A stretch of DNA of 64,000 nt, from contig NC_018217.1 in NCBI RefSeq assembly GCF_000219625.1, forward strand, positions 2,418,001-2,482,000, given 5' to 3'. The position numbers were made by a program, and so were the translations under genes. The notes beneath the pieces were generated by a model. It saw only the letters and a program-made list of their open reading frames with translations. It made no database searches and was not told where the DNA came from. Below are positions 1 through 10,242 of this stretch, in pieces (the first letter of the stretch is position 1; each line of letters starts with the position of its first letter). This DNA comes from Zymoseptoria tritici IPO323. Lineage: Eukaryota > Ascomycota > Dothideomycetes > Mycosphaerellales > Mycosphaerellaceae.

Positions 1-266
1 TGCTTCGCCCGACATCTGCGATCCTCCCTCACCACCTGTGCCCGTCCAGCCCGTCCTCGTCCCACCACAACGCCGTGTCTCGCCATATTCCTCTCACTCT
101 CACCCTCACACACGACACCCTCCCGACCAAGCCATTCACCATCTTCACGAACACCATCGTTCACAACAAACTCCTCCCCTTCAATGCAGCCGCTTTGAGG
201 CTCCCCCTGCTCGGCGCCAAGCGGGCGCAAACCACGCCTCAACACGACTTACGATAGTTCTCGAGT

Positions 267-2636
267 ATGTTCCTCGATGAACAACGTCTCTTTGGACGCC
301 AGCTATGGAACCTCCCCGACACCTCCGCCACGAGCGCCGACATCAGCCCGGAATGCACTCCCTTCACGCTGCCTCAGAACGGTGTCATCCAGCTTGCGGA
401 CTCGGTCATCACGCTCACCACCGATGTCATCTTTCAACCCGTATGCACCGGAAGTCCGCAAGAGGATTCCTTCACGATTGGCCACCTTCGAGATCCATTC
501 TACGCCTCGACCATACCCACCGTATATGTCATCGCATCCGCCATGGTCATCGCGTGGGTGCTGGTCATCATGCTGGCCATCACATCGCGGACCTCATATC
601 TCGGCGCACCGCAAAGCGCTCCTGCGTTTAGCAACGGACATGGCATAATCGGAGGAGCGAGCGGAGGGACGTCAGGATTATCAGGCGCGGGGTCAAGACC
701 ATGGTTACAAAAGGTGGCAGCGATCGCAGTGGCAATATCCTTGACCATCGCCACGGCAGACACTTTTGTCGTCGCGGAAAGACAGTACAGCCTGGGACTC
801 ATGGATGCGGTCGCACTTCGACGGCAAGTGCTGGGATCACTGGAGATCCGAATAACGAGAGTGATGTCGGACATCTTCCTCTGGCTGGCACAGGTGCAGA
901 CACTCATACGACTCTTTCCTCGGCATAAAGAAAAGGTCATGATCAAGTGGATTGGATTCGTCTTGATCATCTTTGACACGGTGTTTTCCTGCTTGAACGC
1001 GTTCTACTACGACAACACGACGCTTGTGGCACGACGGACCTTTGTGGATGCGATCCCCGCGTTGTCTTATCTTTTCGAGCTGGCTCTGGGGTTGCTCTAC
1101 GCCGCGTGGGTCGTATACTACTCGATAACGAAACGACGATACGCATTCTACCACCCGAAGATGTGGAACATCTGTGTGATAGCGCTGCTATCGGTGGTGG
1201 CAATTCTCACGCCGGTTGTATTCTTCATCACGGATGTCATCGATCAGGATGTGGCAGGGTGGGGTGATTATTTCCGATGGGTTGGAGCTGCAGCTGCAAG
1301 TGTGGTGGTTTGGGAATGGGTTGAACGGATAGAAGCGCTGGAGAGGGATGACAAAAAGGACGGGATCTTGGGGAGGGAGATCTTCGATGGAGATGAAATG
1401 CTCGACTCAAGTCCTGGTGGAGGTGAGGAGGCGGCGTGGAGTCAGAGTCGGAACTTGCGGCGGAACTTCAGACGGCATCGCAAGGATGATGATGTTGGTG
1501 GTGGAAACGCAACAAGCAAGGCCGAAAAGGGAGGGTTCAGCCAGATGACACAGCGATTCCGATCGAGACATCAGCAATCGCCGTCACATTTTCCATTGGG
1601 GAGAGCGCATACCGGGAATGTGCCTTTGAGCCAGAAGTATGGCATTCGCAGGACGGAGACCAGAGCCAGCCATCAACCGGAGACGACAATCACAAGTGGA
1701 CCTACTCCTCCAATGCCAGTGATGAGCCCTGTCGACAGGGGGCAGAACACGAGCGGGGCGAGCACGATATACACGGTGAGGTATGAAAACGGGGCAGACG
1801 TTCCCGAACCGGTCATCAGGTGGAGATCAAGCACGAATCGCAATACTTCCAAGAGGACCACTCAGAAGACTGCTCATCGCGATGCGGAGAAGGAGGCCCT
1901 GGATGGCGTCGATGAAGCACCGAATCGGAATCGCGAGCAGAGCAGGTGGAAGGGTGTGCCTAATCCGTTCAAGCGGAAGCGGACATCGCCTCCGCAGGAG
2001 GTCCAGCGTGCGCGACAGGCTGCGAATGACAGCCAATTGCCTTCACATAACTTTTCGAAGTGGGATGTGAGGAATCGACTCGGTGTGCTCGCGGCCGAGA
2101 CTGGCGAACGGATCCGGGATCGAGCTGCCACCCGCAGTACTGAGCCGCAGGAGACTCTGCCTGTGACGATCATCCCAGCGCAACCTCGTGGAGGACGGAC
2201 GTGGACGCCAGCTGCGGCGGAAGAGGAGGAGTCCTTGGTCAAACAACGGAGTGGAAACTCTGACAGCCCGCCGCGCTCAGCTGACACGACTGTCACCACT
2301 TCGTCGACTCTAACCGCGAATCCGTACCATGCCCGCGAACCTCAGTCTCAAGCCCGGGCAGCGCACAACGGTAGAGAACCGACTCCGCCCGTGCTGCAAT
2401 TGCGACGTACTGAGATTCCGCGGTCCGACAACATTAGCCCTACAACAGCAAGGAGCGGGCCGCCGCGAGCGGACGACATCAGTCCTGCGGCAGGACGTAA
2501 AGGCGCAACAGTCGTTGTGCCAGCTCCTCCACGACGAACACCTGACCAACGAGCAACACCAGCGGCAGAGGATCGTAGTGCGGCAGGCTCAGCTCCGCCG
2601 TGCAATACACCTGGGCGGTCCACATCGAATGAGTGA
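267..2636 (+). CDS. palH: pH-response sensor PalH/Rim21, seven-TM receptor
   Basis: Encodes 789 residues without an intron. PalH is the plasma-membrane alkaline-pH sensor of the Pal/Rim pathway; it recruits the arrestin-like PalF and leads to proteolytic activation of the transcription factor PacC. The protein has an N-terminal outside segment (about 1-83, starting near RRQLWNLP-like residues 11-17 and holding C30 and C60), then hydrophobic segments at about 84-106, 149-171, 198-217, 224-247, 260-286, 300-323 and 334-352. A cytosolic tail of more than 430 residues follows, rich in Ser, Pro, Arg and Glu, the part that binds PalF in studied fungi. The start at 267 gives the usual short N-terminus; short upstream ORFs at 38-280 and 75-257 in other frames could dampen translation but may be chance. 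The recognition rests on the conserved TM4-TM7 block, so the family call is firm. The length matches fungal PalH proteins. Confidence 0.93.
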   Translation: MFLDEQRLFGRQLWNLPDTSATSADISPECTPFTLPQNGVIQLADSVITLTTDVIFQPVCTGSPQEDSFTIGHLRDPFYASTIPTVYVIASAMVIAWVLVIMLAITSRTSYLGAPQSAPAFSNGHGIIGGASGGTSGLSGAGSRPWLQKVAAIAVAISLTIATADTFVVAERQYSLGLMDAVALRRQVLGSLEIRITRVMSDIFLWLAQVQTLIRLFPRHKEKVMIKWIGFVLIIFDTVFSCLNAFYYDNTTLVARRTFVDAIPALSYLFELALGLLYAAWVVYYSITKRRYAFYHPKMWNICVIALLSVVAILTPVVFFITDVIDQDVAGWGDYFRWVGAAAASVVVWEWVERIEALERDDKKDGILGREIFDGDEMLDSSPGGGEEAAWSQSRNLRRNFRRHRKDDDVGGGNATSKAEKGGFSQMTQRFRSRHQQSPSHFPLGRAHTGNVPLSQKYGIRRTETRASHQPETTITSGPTPPMPVMSPVDRGQNTSGASTIYTVRYENGADVPEPVIRWRSSTNRNTSKRTTQKTAHRDAEKEALDGVDEAPNRNREQSRWKGVPNPFKRKRTSPPQEVQRARQAANDSQLPSHNFSKWDVRNRLGVLAAETGERIRDRAATRSTEPQETLPVTIIPAQPRGGRTWTPAAAEEEESLVKQRSGNSDSPPRSADTTVTTSSTLTANPYHAREPQSQARAAHNGREPTPPVLQLRRTEIPRSDNISPTTARSGPPRADDISPAAGRKGATVVVPAPPRRTPDQRATPAAEDRSAAGSAPPCNTPGRSTSNE

Positions 2637-3309
2637 ATTGGTGGTCGATGATGGCGGCGACGCCTCCTGGACGACATCTTGTGGGGAATTTGTTTCTTTC
2701 TTTTCTTGATTTAGCGCGGCGCTGGCGGTGTATATACCCTCCATCGAGGACGATTAGGCATTTGAACGAATGAATGGGCGAAATCTGGACGATCCAGACC
2801 CGGTACGAACCACGAACACCTGTACATACTATGATAGAAAAGTATTCTTTTATTGCCCACGATCATCTCGGGTCCGTTTCTGAACTGTTGAACTGAGCTG
2901 CCCACGTGTGCGGCGCTTCGAGCTCGCGGAACCGTGCGTCTGCGCTTGTCATGACGTTTGAACCGGAGGGAGCTCCAACTCATGCCCATCTCCCAGCACT
3001 TGTTGGACAGACACCCTTATTTAATCGAGCAGCGTGCATACCACGGCAAGCCATTGGAGATCATTGACTGCATTCCGCATTTGTCCTTCCTAACAGTCCG
3101 AGATTCGTCCTAGGCAGCCGCAATCAATCGACTTGCTCTCCGCCGTCTGTCCAAGCTTTCCCCAGCCTTCAACCAGCTTCGGCGTTCGTGCCTGATCGCC
3201 CACCTTATTATCGTCCACCGGCTTCGTGCATCAGTGCATCACACCCCTACGCACCACCTCATACCTCACCTCTATCGACTCACCTCCTCGACAGCACAAT
3301 CCATCAACA
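2637..3309. other. intergenic, palH 3' side and MVP1 promoter
   Basis: Tandem same-strand spacer of 673 bp. I see no gene-like frame, repeat or RNA gene. The last 150 bases before the MVP1 start are C/T-rich, as is common for fungal promoters and 5' leaders. Confidence 0.6.
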
Positions 3310-5537
3310 ATGTCCCTCTTCGGCGACGACGACCCACCCGCCGCTGCTTCCACCCGCCGCGCGAAATCGAGCCTCTTCGACGACGACAACAACACGCCAG
3401 GCACACCCTCCAAGAAAACCTCCCTCCACGCCCGCGGCGTGTCGAATAGTATCTTCGCCTCCGCCGACCCTCCCGCTGCAGCAGAAGAAGACGACTCCCC
3501 TTGGGGTTTCACGCCCAAGAAGTCAAAAGGCGGCAGTGGCAATGTGATCAAAACCCTGCTCGCTGATGCGGCTGTACCGGATGGGTATGTCGACGCTTTT
3601 GACGAGCTGCAAGTCGGGGGTAGGGTGAGTGCCGACGATGCGCAGAAGTTGGTCAAGGAGTGTGGAGTTGGCGTGGGAGACAGGACGGAAGTGTGGAGGA
3701 TTGTGAGCGCGGGAGACCAAGAGTTGGAGGGATTGGGACGGGGTGAGTTTTTTGTGCTGTTGGCGTTGGTAGGGCTGGCGCTTGAAGGGGAGGAGTTGGG
3801 ATTAGATGCTGTGGATGAGAGGAGGGGACGCTTGCCGATTGTTAAGATGCCGGTGAAGAAACAAGCAAATGCTGAGGTGCAGGCGACGGAAGGTGGACCG
3901 CCGACTTCGTTTGCAGCTGGGTTTGGAGAGGCGGATCCGTGGGGGAGTCCGGAGATGCATAAGGGACATGGACATGTTAATGGTGGTGCTGGTGGAGGAG
4001 CGGCTTCTCAGCAGCAGAGGACGACGAGTTCGTTTACTACGGCGAGTATGGCGGAGTCGACGAGTGCGGCGGGTGGGAGCTATGGCAATGGTCAGACGAA
4101 TAGTAGTGGTGGTGGAAGCTGGGGAGCTTCGGCTGCGTATGGCGCGAGTGGTACGGTTGGGTTTGGGAATGGAGACGCTGTGGAGGATGGCTTCGGAGCG
4201 GAGGGAACTGGACATAGTGCGCCTCCACGACGACCTCAGCAGCCCCGAGTGGCCACCGGGAAGGGTGTTGAGGAAGTCATTACAGTGAATCTGCTGGATG
4301 AAAAGGAGGGCATGTTCCTGTTCCAACACCGCAACTACGAAGTGGCGAGCATCCGCCGCAACAGCAAGGTCATCAGACGGTACAGCGACTTTGTCTGGTT
4401 GCTCGACTGCCTGCATAAGAGATATCCATTCCGTCAGCTGCCGCTCCTCCCGCCGAAAAGAGTCTCCATCAACGGCAACCACATCGCGACCGACTCTGCA
4501 TTCCTCGAGAAGAGACGACGAGGACTGGTGCGGTTCGCTAACGCTCTCGTCCGCCATCCGGTGCTCAGAGAGGAGCAGTTGGTCGTCATGTTTCTCACGG
4601 TTCCAACGGTAGATGCATGTCTTCTGATATGAACTTCTTACAAATGCTGACTGTTATCTTCTAGGAACTCGCCGTCTGGCGCAAACAAGCCACCATCAGC
4701 GTGCAAGAAGAATTCGTCGGCCGCGCCCTGCCTCCCACCCTCGAAGACAGCCTTCCCCCAAACCTCCAAGAGACCTTCGACACGGTCCGCAGCGGCGTCC
4801 GTCGCAGCGCGGATTTGTACATCAACCTCTGTACCCTCGTTGAGCGGCTGTGTAAACGTAAAGAAGCCCTCGCGGCGGAATACGGACGACTGAACCTCAA
4901 CCTCGTGACCTTGACCGAAGTGACGGCGGATACTTACGCCATTGATCCGAGTGATGTGTCCGCTCTCGATGTGGGACTGAGAGGGAGCGCGAGGCATATC
5001 AATACGAGTCAGAGTCTGTTGGAGGACGAGGCGAGGGCGTGGGATGAGGGTGTGTTGGAGGATTTGAAGACGATGAGGGATGGATTGGTTAGTGTTAGGG
5101 AGATGTTTGAGAGGAAGGACAGGTTGGCGAGGGATAATATCCCGCAGCTGGAGAAGAGGATTGCGGGGAATGAGAGCAAGTTGGCGGCGGTGAGGGCGAA
5201 GGGGGATGGAGCGAAGGTTGGGGAGGCGGATAAGGTTATTGCTGCTATTACTGCTGTGAGTATATTGAGGAGAGGTTGTGATGGGTGGACGAGGATCTCT
5301 GATTGCTGACATGTGTGATTACAACAGGACAAACAATCGATCGTCGACCAGCATGCACGCGGCGTGTTCATCCGGGAATGTGTGAGGGATGAGTTGTTGC
5401 ATTTTCAGAGCTCGCAGTATCGGGTCAGTCGATTGCAGCAGGAGTGGGCGCAGGAGAGGGTCAAGTATGCCGAGTTGCAGGCGGATAATTTCAGGGGATT
5501 GGTGGACACGGTGGAGGCGATGCCGTTGGGGGATTGA
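3310..5537 (+). CDS. MVP1: sorting nexin Mvp1 (PX-BAR)
   Basis: Three exons: 3310-4608, 4665-5255 and 5328-5537, giving 699 residues. The introns (56 and 72 nt) are GT-AG and keep frame. Mvp1 is an endosomal PI3P-binding sorting nexin that works in vacuolar protein sorting and endosomal recycling. The N-terminus (MSLFGDDD) and the acidic, Gly/Ser-rich first 320 residues are disordered-looking. The PX domain spans about 322-435 and contains the RRYSDF phosphoinositide-binding motif near 355-360 and a proline-rich PLLPPK loop. Exons 2 and 3 encode a helical BAR-like region (about 436-699). I chose the ATG at 3310 (context CAACAATG) over the in-frame ATG at 3226, because fungal Mvp1 proteins begin with this MSLFG-type sequence and the upstream extension looks like leader. 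Confidence 0.92.
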
Positions 5538-6426
5538 AGTGAATGAAGGTGAAATGGTTGTTCGATATGCGTCGTTGTATGGCGAAGAAGAAGCTGGCAG
5601 TCACAGGCACAGAATGTCATCGATATAGACAGTCCAGGTGATGAGAGCAGGTGATGATCATTTCCATGCATGTGTGTCGTTTTCTTCATATGTGCCTTCC
5701 TTCCCTCATATGTTGGTGAAGCTACGCTCGGACGTCGCGTCTGCCTTGTCTCCTTCACCCGATCGCGTGCCGTCCCAGGGATAGTTCTATCGTCGTGACT
5801 TGTCATTTTGCAAAAAGGAAAGTGAATGCACAACGACTAGACTACTGCTTTCCTCCTCAGGCACCTTGCTGTACGTCCTTCTTCATCTAGTCGTCGAACA
5901 CCTCTCTCTCTTCGACCCTCTTCTCATCCACCTCCATCAACCACTACCACGCCTTTCGCGCTTCGACACCACCACGCTCCTTAACCACTTCAACACATCG
6001 AGATGCCCAAGCGGAAAGTCGAGGAGGAGACGATGGCTCCTCATGGCTCCCCACCAGCCAAGAAGAAGAGCACCAAATCTCTCATAGTCGGCATGCCCAA
6101 GGAAGGTGAGTCCATTTCTATCCACTGGCAGCACCCAAGACACCGCGGAACGTTGCCGCCGCCCGTTGGTGCCTTATTCTGGTCGTAAGGCTTGATCGCG
6201 GGGCATCCGCCATCCTTGTCTCGAAGAGCCGGAGCCGCCTCCAAGCACTGCGTCACATTCATTCGACTTTGATTCCTCGACTACGATCCAGCATCTTTTC
6301 TACTTCCCTACATCCTCCCCTCCTCGAGCGCATGATACCGACGCAATAGCCTGAGCCTCGCCATCTGCCACTTCTCCACCTCGACCAACGACCTCTCCGA
6401 TCCTCGAGCTTCCTGCTAACTTCACG
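5538..6426. other. intergenic with possible alternative 5' exon of DCN1
   Basis: Spacer of 889 bp. From 6003 an ATG opens a 34-codon basic, Lys-rich reading frame that ends at a GTGAGT donor (6106) and could splice in frame into DCN1 (see findings). Otherwise C/T-rich leader DNA with nothing recognisable. Confidence 0.5.
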
Positions 6427-7466
6427 ATGCCACCAGCTTTGACATCCTCGCAAAAGGCCGCGGTCACCGAGTTCACCAGCGTCACACAAGCGGATAAGAG
6501 CACGGCTGCGAAGATTCTCAAACAGCACAATTGGAATGTTGGTGCGGCTGCAAATGCGTAAGTCAAGATACACCCTGCTTCATTCCGAGGAGTGAAGTGC
6601 CCGAAGGATGGAGCATGAACTGTTTCAAGACATGCGTGGTTGGTCAAGGATTCGTCACGCGCCCGTCCACGACTTGGGCATTCCTCCTCCTCTCGAGTCT
6701 TCTTTGCACCACAACCTCCAGCAATCCAGCGGCATCGCACTGCACGTTACCCACTAACATGACCTTCCTCCACAGATACTTCAACAACCCCTCCGGCGGC
6801 GCCAACCCGCTCAAAGCACCCCTCAACAAGCTCTTCGACAAGTACCGCGATGACCCACGCAACTCACCCGATGAGATCAACATCGAAGGCACCGGTAAAC
6901 TCCTCGGCGATCTCGACATTGACCTCTCGGATGTCAGCGCCTTCATCTTCTCCGAAATCGTCCAATCCCCATCTCTAGGCCTCATCACACGAGAAGGATT
7001 CGTAGACGGATGGAGCGAAGCAGGCACAGACAAGCTCCCACAAATGCGCAACATCGTACTGCAACGACGGTCGGAGCTCCCCACAGATAAGGAGATGTTC
7101 AAGAATGTCTACAACCACACGTTCGTGCTCGCGCTGCAGGAGAAGCAGAAGGGTCTGCCCATGGAGATTGCGATGGAGTTCTGGCGTGTCCTCCTCACAG
7201 CTCCGTCATTCGACTGGCGGACGGACTCGACGCCGTGGCTCGAGTGGTGGTTTGAGTTCTACGAGGCGAAGGTCAAGAAGGCGGTGAACAAGGATTTGTG
7301 GAAGCAGACGCTCACGTTTGCGTACGAGACGAAGAAGGACGATTCGCTGAGCTTCTGGAGTGAGGAATCGAGTTGGCCGAGTGTGATTGATGAGTTTGTC
7401 GAGTGGGTCAAGGCGGAGAAGAGGGCTGCTGGTGCTGGTGGTGCGGATGCGATGGAGATTTCATGA
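6427..7466 (+). CDS. DCN1: Dcn1, cullin neddylation E3 co-factor
   Basis: Two exons, 6427-6557 and 6776-7466, giving 273 residues. The 218-nt intron (6558-6775) has a GTAAGT donor, an ACTAAC branch site and a CACAG acceptor. Dcn1 binds the Nedd8-conjugating enzyme Ubc12 and cullins, and promotes Nedd8 transfer to the cullin. Residues 1-45 form the UBA-like N-terminal domain (TSSQKAAVTEF, then DKSTAAKILKQHNW). Residues from about 60 to 255 are the PONY/DCUN1 domain, with LLGDLDIDLSDV and ending in WPSVIDEFVEWVK. The length is normal for fungal Dcn1. The ATG at 6427 gives the short MPP start typical of the family; an upstream alternative exon beginning at 6003 could instead supply a basic N-terminus. 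Together with CDT2 at 35-37 kb, the window has two cullin-RING ligase genes, not clustered. Confidence 0.94.
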
Positions 7467-8558
7467 GGTCGATGTCTCGAAGGAAGGAGGATCGGTTTGA
7501 ACATGGCGGACTCCCTGTCACCGATCCGATGACTTTGCGAATGCTCCGGCGATCAACTGAGCTGTGCAATTCCTGCTGCGACTTTTAGCGATGGGAGCTC
7601 TCATCGAGCATTTCCGCGAAGCCGTGTGGCGCGAGGATGGATGAAAGTAGGCTCTATACTTACTACGCCTGGCATTCGAATTACAGCAGATACTACATTG
7701 GGATGCGAGACGGCATCTGTCAATGACGAATGAGACATGAGGAGTCTGAGCGTTACATCTTGTGATCACCTCCGTCGGTCACAGCCTTGACCATCATGTG
7801 GTGTCACGATTGGGCTTCAGGACAAGCCGATCGAAGACTTCCGTTTCCGAGACCGCAGGAAACTGATCAGCAGACCGACACAAGGTCGCAGAGACAAGCT
7901 TTCAGAGTGATGCTTGTTAATACCCTCTCAGAGTCTCAAGCAACCAGGTGCTGATCCTCTCTGATTCCGCACTTCCTCCGCTGTACACATCACTCTCAAC
8001 CGCATGACCAGTCCCAAACACAAATCACTCGTCCGCTCGGCTCACTTGACGTGATCTCGATCGCTCAGAAACAGACCACGCGCTCGATTAGGTCGTCGCT
8101 AGAAGCTTTCACATGCGGTCGATCATATTCGTAGCGCGACCAATCAGCGTCCACTCTGAAGCCATGCCATGCCTTGCGTTGATGGGAAGAGTCGACAATA
8201 AGACTTTGTAGTGTTGACGGGCGCGAGGATGGGAATGTGATGAGTGCATATAATGCAGTCGTGTCCCGCCATGGTGCGGTCTTGCGATGTCTTGTTGTTT
8301 CGTCGATTTTCTGACGGCGAGACGATTCCAAATTTGCAACCTGTGAACGAGGCGGATCACGAATTCCGAAGTGAGGTAGACGCGGTCTTTGAGACGGTCG
8401 GTGTTAATCGCGCAAGACATGCTTTCGGCAGGAGGTCGATGACGAATGATTGATTCTAAAGAGCAGAGGTACAAGTTTCCATACAACCAGCGGAGTCGAC
8501 GAGGTTGACGCTTTCTTGTTGCAACAAGTTGAAGTTGCAAGGGACCCTTGACGACATC
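7467..8558. other. intergenic, DCN1 to AIM6-like
   Basis: Spacer of 1,092 bp. A long minus-strand frame (8109-8951) runs through it but overlaps the AIM6-like gene and has no recognisable protein features. No repeat, tRNA or other gene seen. Confidence 0.55.
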
Positions 8559-9977
8559 ATGGAGTCCAGACTGGAGGCCGGACCCAGGGCCGAATACAGC
8601 AACGTCGACGTCAACCTCAGTGACAACGATACTTCCACCCACGATGGTCAATACAACGAGTTTGCGAGTTTCCAGCAGGGTCAACGGCATCGGCGAACGA
8701 TAGTCGGGAGGATTCGGGCGTTGTTGGGGATGAGTCCGCGACGGAGAGGCAAGGTGGAAGGAGATGGTTTGGATGCTCGTTCGGATGGGTTGTTGTTGAA
8801 GAAGAGACATGAGCCAGCGTGGAATGTGCGGCGTGAGAAGAAGACTTCTGCGTTTGGATGGCTGGTGCGAGTCGTGTGGGTGTTGCCATTGGTTCTGCTT
8901 TCGATTTTGTGAGTGCTTCTTCCTAGCAAGCAAATACCGTTTTTTGACCAACTCCGACTAACGCACTGTGGCAGCGGAATCTTACATCTCCTCCAAGTGT
9001 TCATCGGAAGCGCAAGATTGCTCTGGGACTTGAATACCACCGATGCTTTCCTTCCGGACTTTGGCACACCGGGACACATTGGAGCCGGTCTCGCCAACTA
9101 CCCGACCGACGCAACGCGAAATGTGCAGCCCATTCCGTGCCATTCGCACAACGACTACTGGCGACGAGTCCCCCTCTTTGAAGCCATTCACTACGGCTGC
9201 ACGAGCGTCGAAGCCGACGTCTGGAAGTTCGACGAAGAGCTCTTTGTCGGGCATGACACGGCCTCTTTGACCCGTAATCGGACCTTACAATCCCTCTACG
9301 TCAACCCCCTAGTCGATCTCCTCGACCGAATGAACGACCCGACCACCCTCCTCCCCTCCATACGCACCACGCCACGCGGCATCTTCGACGAAGCTCCGGA
9401 GCAAAGTCTCGTCCTCCTCATCGACTTCAAAACCAACGGCGCGGAAACATTCCCCCTCGTCCTCCAACACCTCGAACCCCTTCGCGCAAAAGACTACCTA
9501 ACCTACCACGACGGCACAATCCTGCACTCCCGCCCCATCACAATCGTAGTCACAGGAAACGCTCCCTTCGACCTCATCCTCAATATGACCACCCACCGGG
9601 ACGTATTCTTCGACGCCCCTCTTTCCGCCATGTTCGAACCACCCTCTCCTTTATTCGCGGCACCCATCCCCACCAACGAACAAAAATACAACACCACCAA
9701 TTCCCTCTACGCCTCCGTATCCTTCACCCACGCCATCGGTTTCCCCTGGCGTGGTCGCCTCTCCTCTTCGCAGCTCCACCTCTTGAGAGGACAGATTCGC
9801 GGCGCGCATAGGAGGGGACTGAAAGTGAGGTATTGGGATACGCCGGGTTGGCCGGTGAATTTGAGGGATGCGATTTGGGGCGTGTTGATGGAGGAAGGTG
9901 TGGATGTGTTGAATGTGGATGATTTGAGGGGTGCGGCGGTGGGGGATTGGAGGAGGAGGGTGCATGGGTTTTGGTAG
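8559..9977 (+). CDS. AIM6: Aim6-like PLC-type phosphodiesterase, membrane-anchored
   Basis: Two exons, 8559-8908 and 8975-9977, giving 450 residues. The 66-nt intron (8909-8974) lies within the codons of the membrane segment. The protein matches the fungal Aim6 family (altered inheritance of mitochondria 6), whose fold is that of PLC-like/glycerophosphodiester phosphodiesterases; its substrate is not known. A polar N-terminus (1-100) is followed by one TM segment (about 103-128: VVWVLPLVLLSILFGILHLL). The catalytic-type region then shows PCHSHNDYWR (the HxHND motif), EADVW and LFVGHD, and near the C-terminus RYWDTPGWP and VDVLNVDDL. The topology suggests an outward or lumenal catalytic domain held by a signal anchor. 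ATG 8559 was chosen because upstream in-frame ATG 8505 adds only leader-like residues. Confidence 0.88.
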
Positions 9978-10242
9978 GCTGATCGCAGGGAGATGGGGAG
10001 GATTTTGATGAGCGATCTTGTTGAACGATGATTCAGGTGAGGATATGATTAGCGAAAGATACCCACGATAGCACGATAGGAGCAGCGCCTGACGCGATGA
10101 AATAGAGAATGAAGCAAGGAACATTTCATTTCCGGCTTTTCCGTCGAACACATCATATGGCACTTCGCCCGTTTGAGTCCTATGATGTGAAGCAGCAGCA
10201 GAAGGGTATTCGCAGTCACATTATTACATCCATCACACATGC

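Noticed and set aside
3226..3309. Upstream in-frame ATG extending MVP1 by 28 residues
   Set aside because: The extension is leader-like (His, Pro, Thr rich) and ATG 3310 gives the typical Mvp1 N-terminus.
8109..8951. 280-residue minus-strand open frame
   Set aside because: It overlaps AIM6-like exon 1, has no domain and its composition looks like a reverse-strand shadow.
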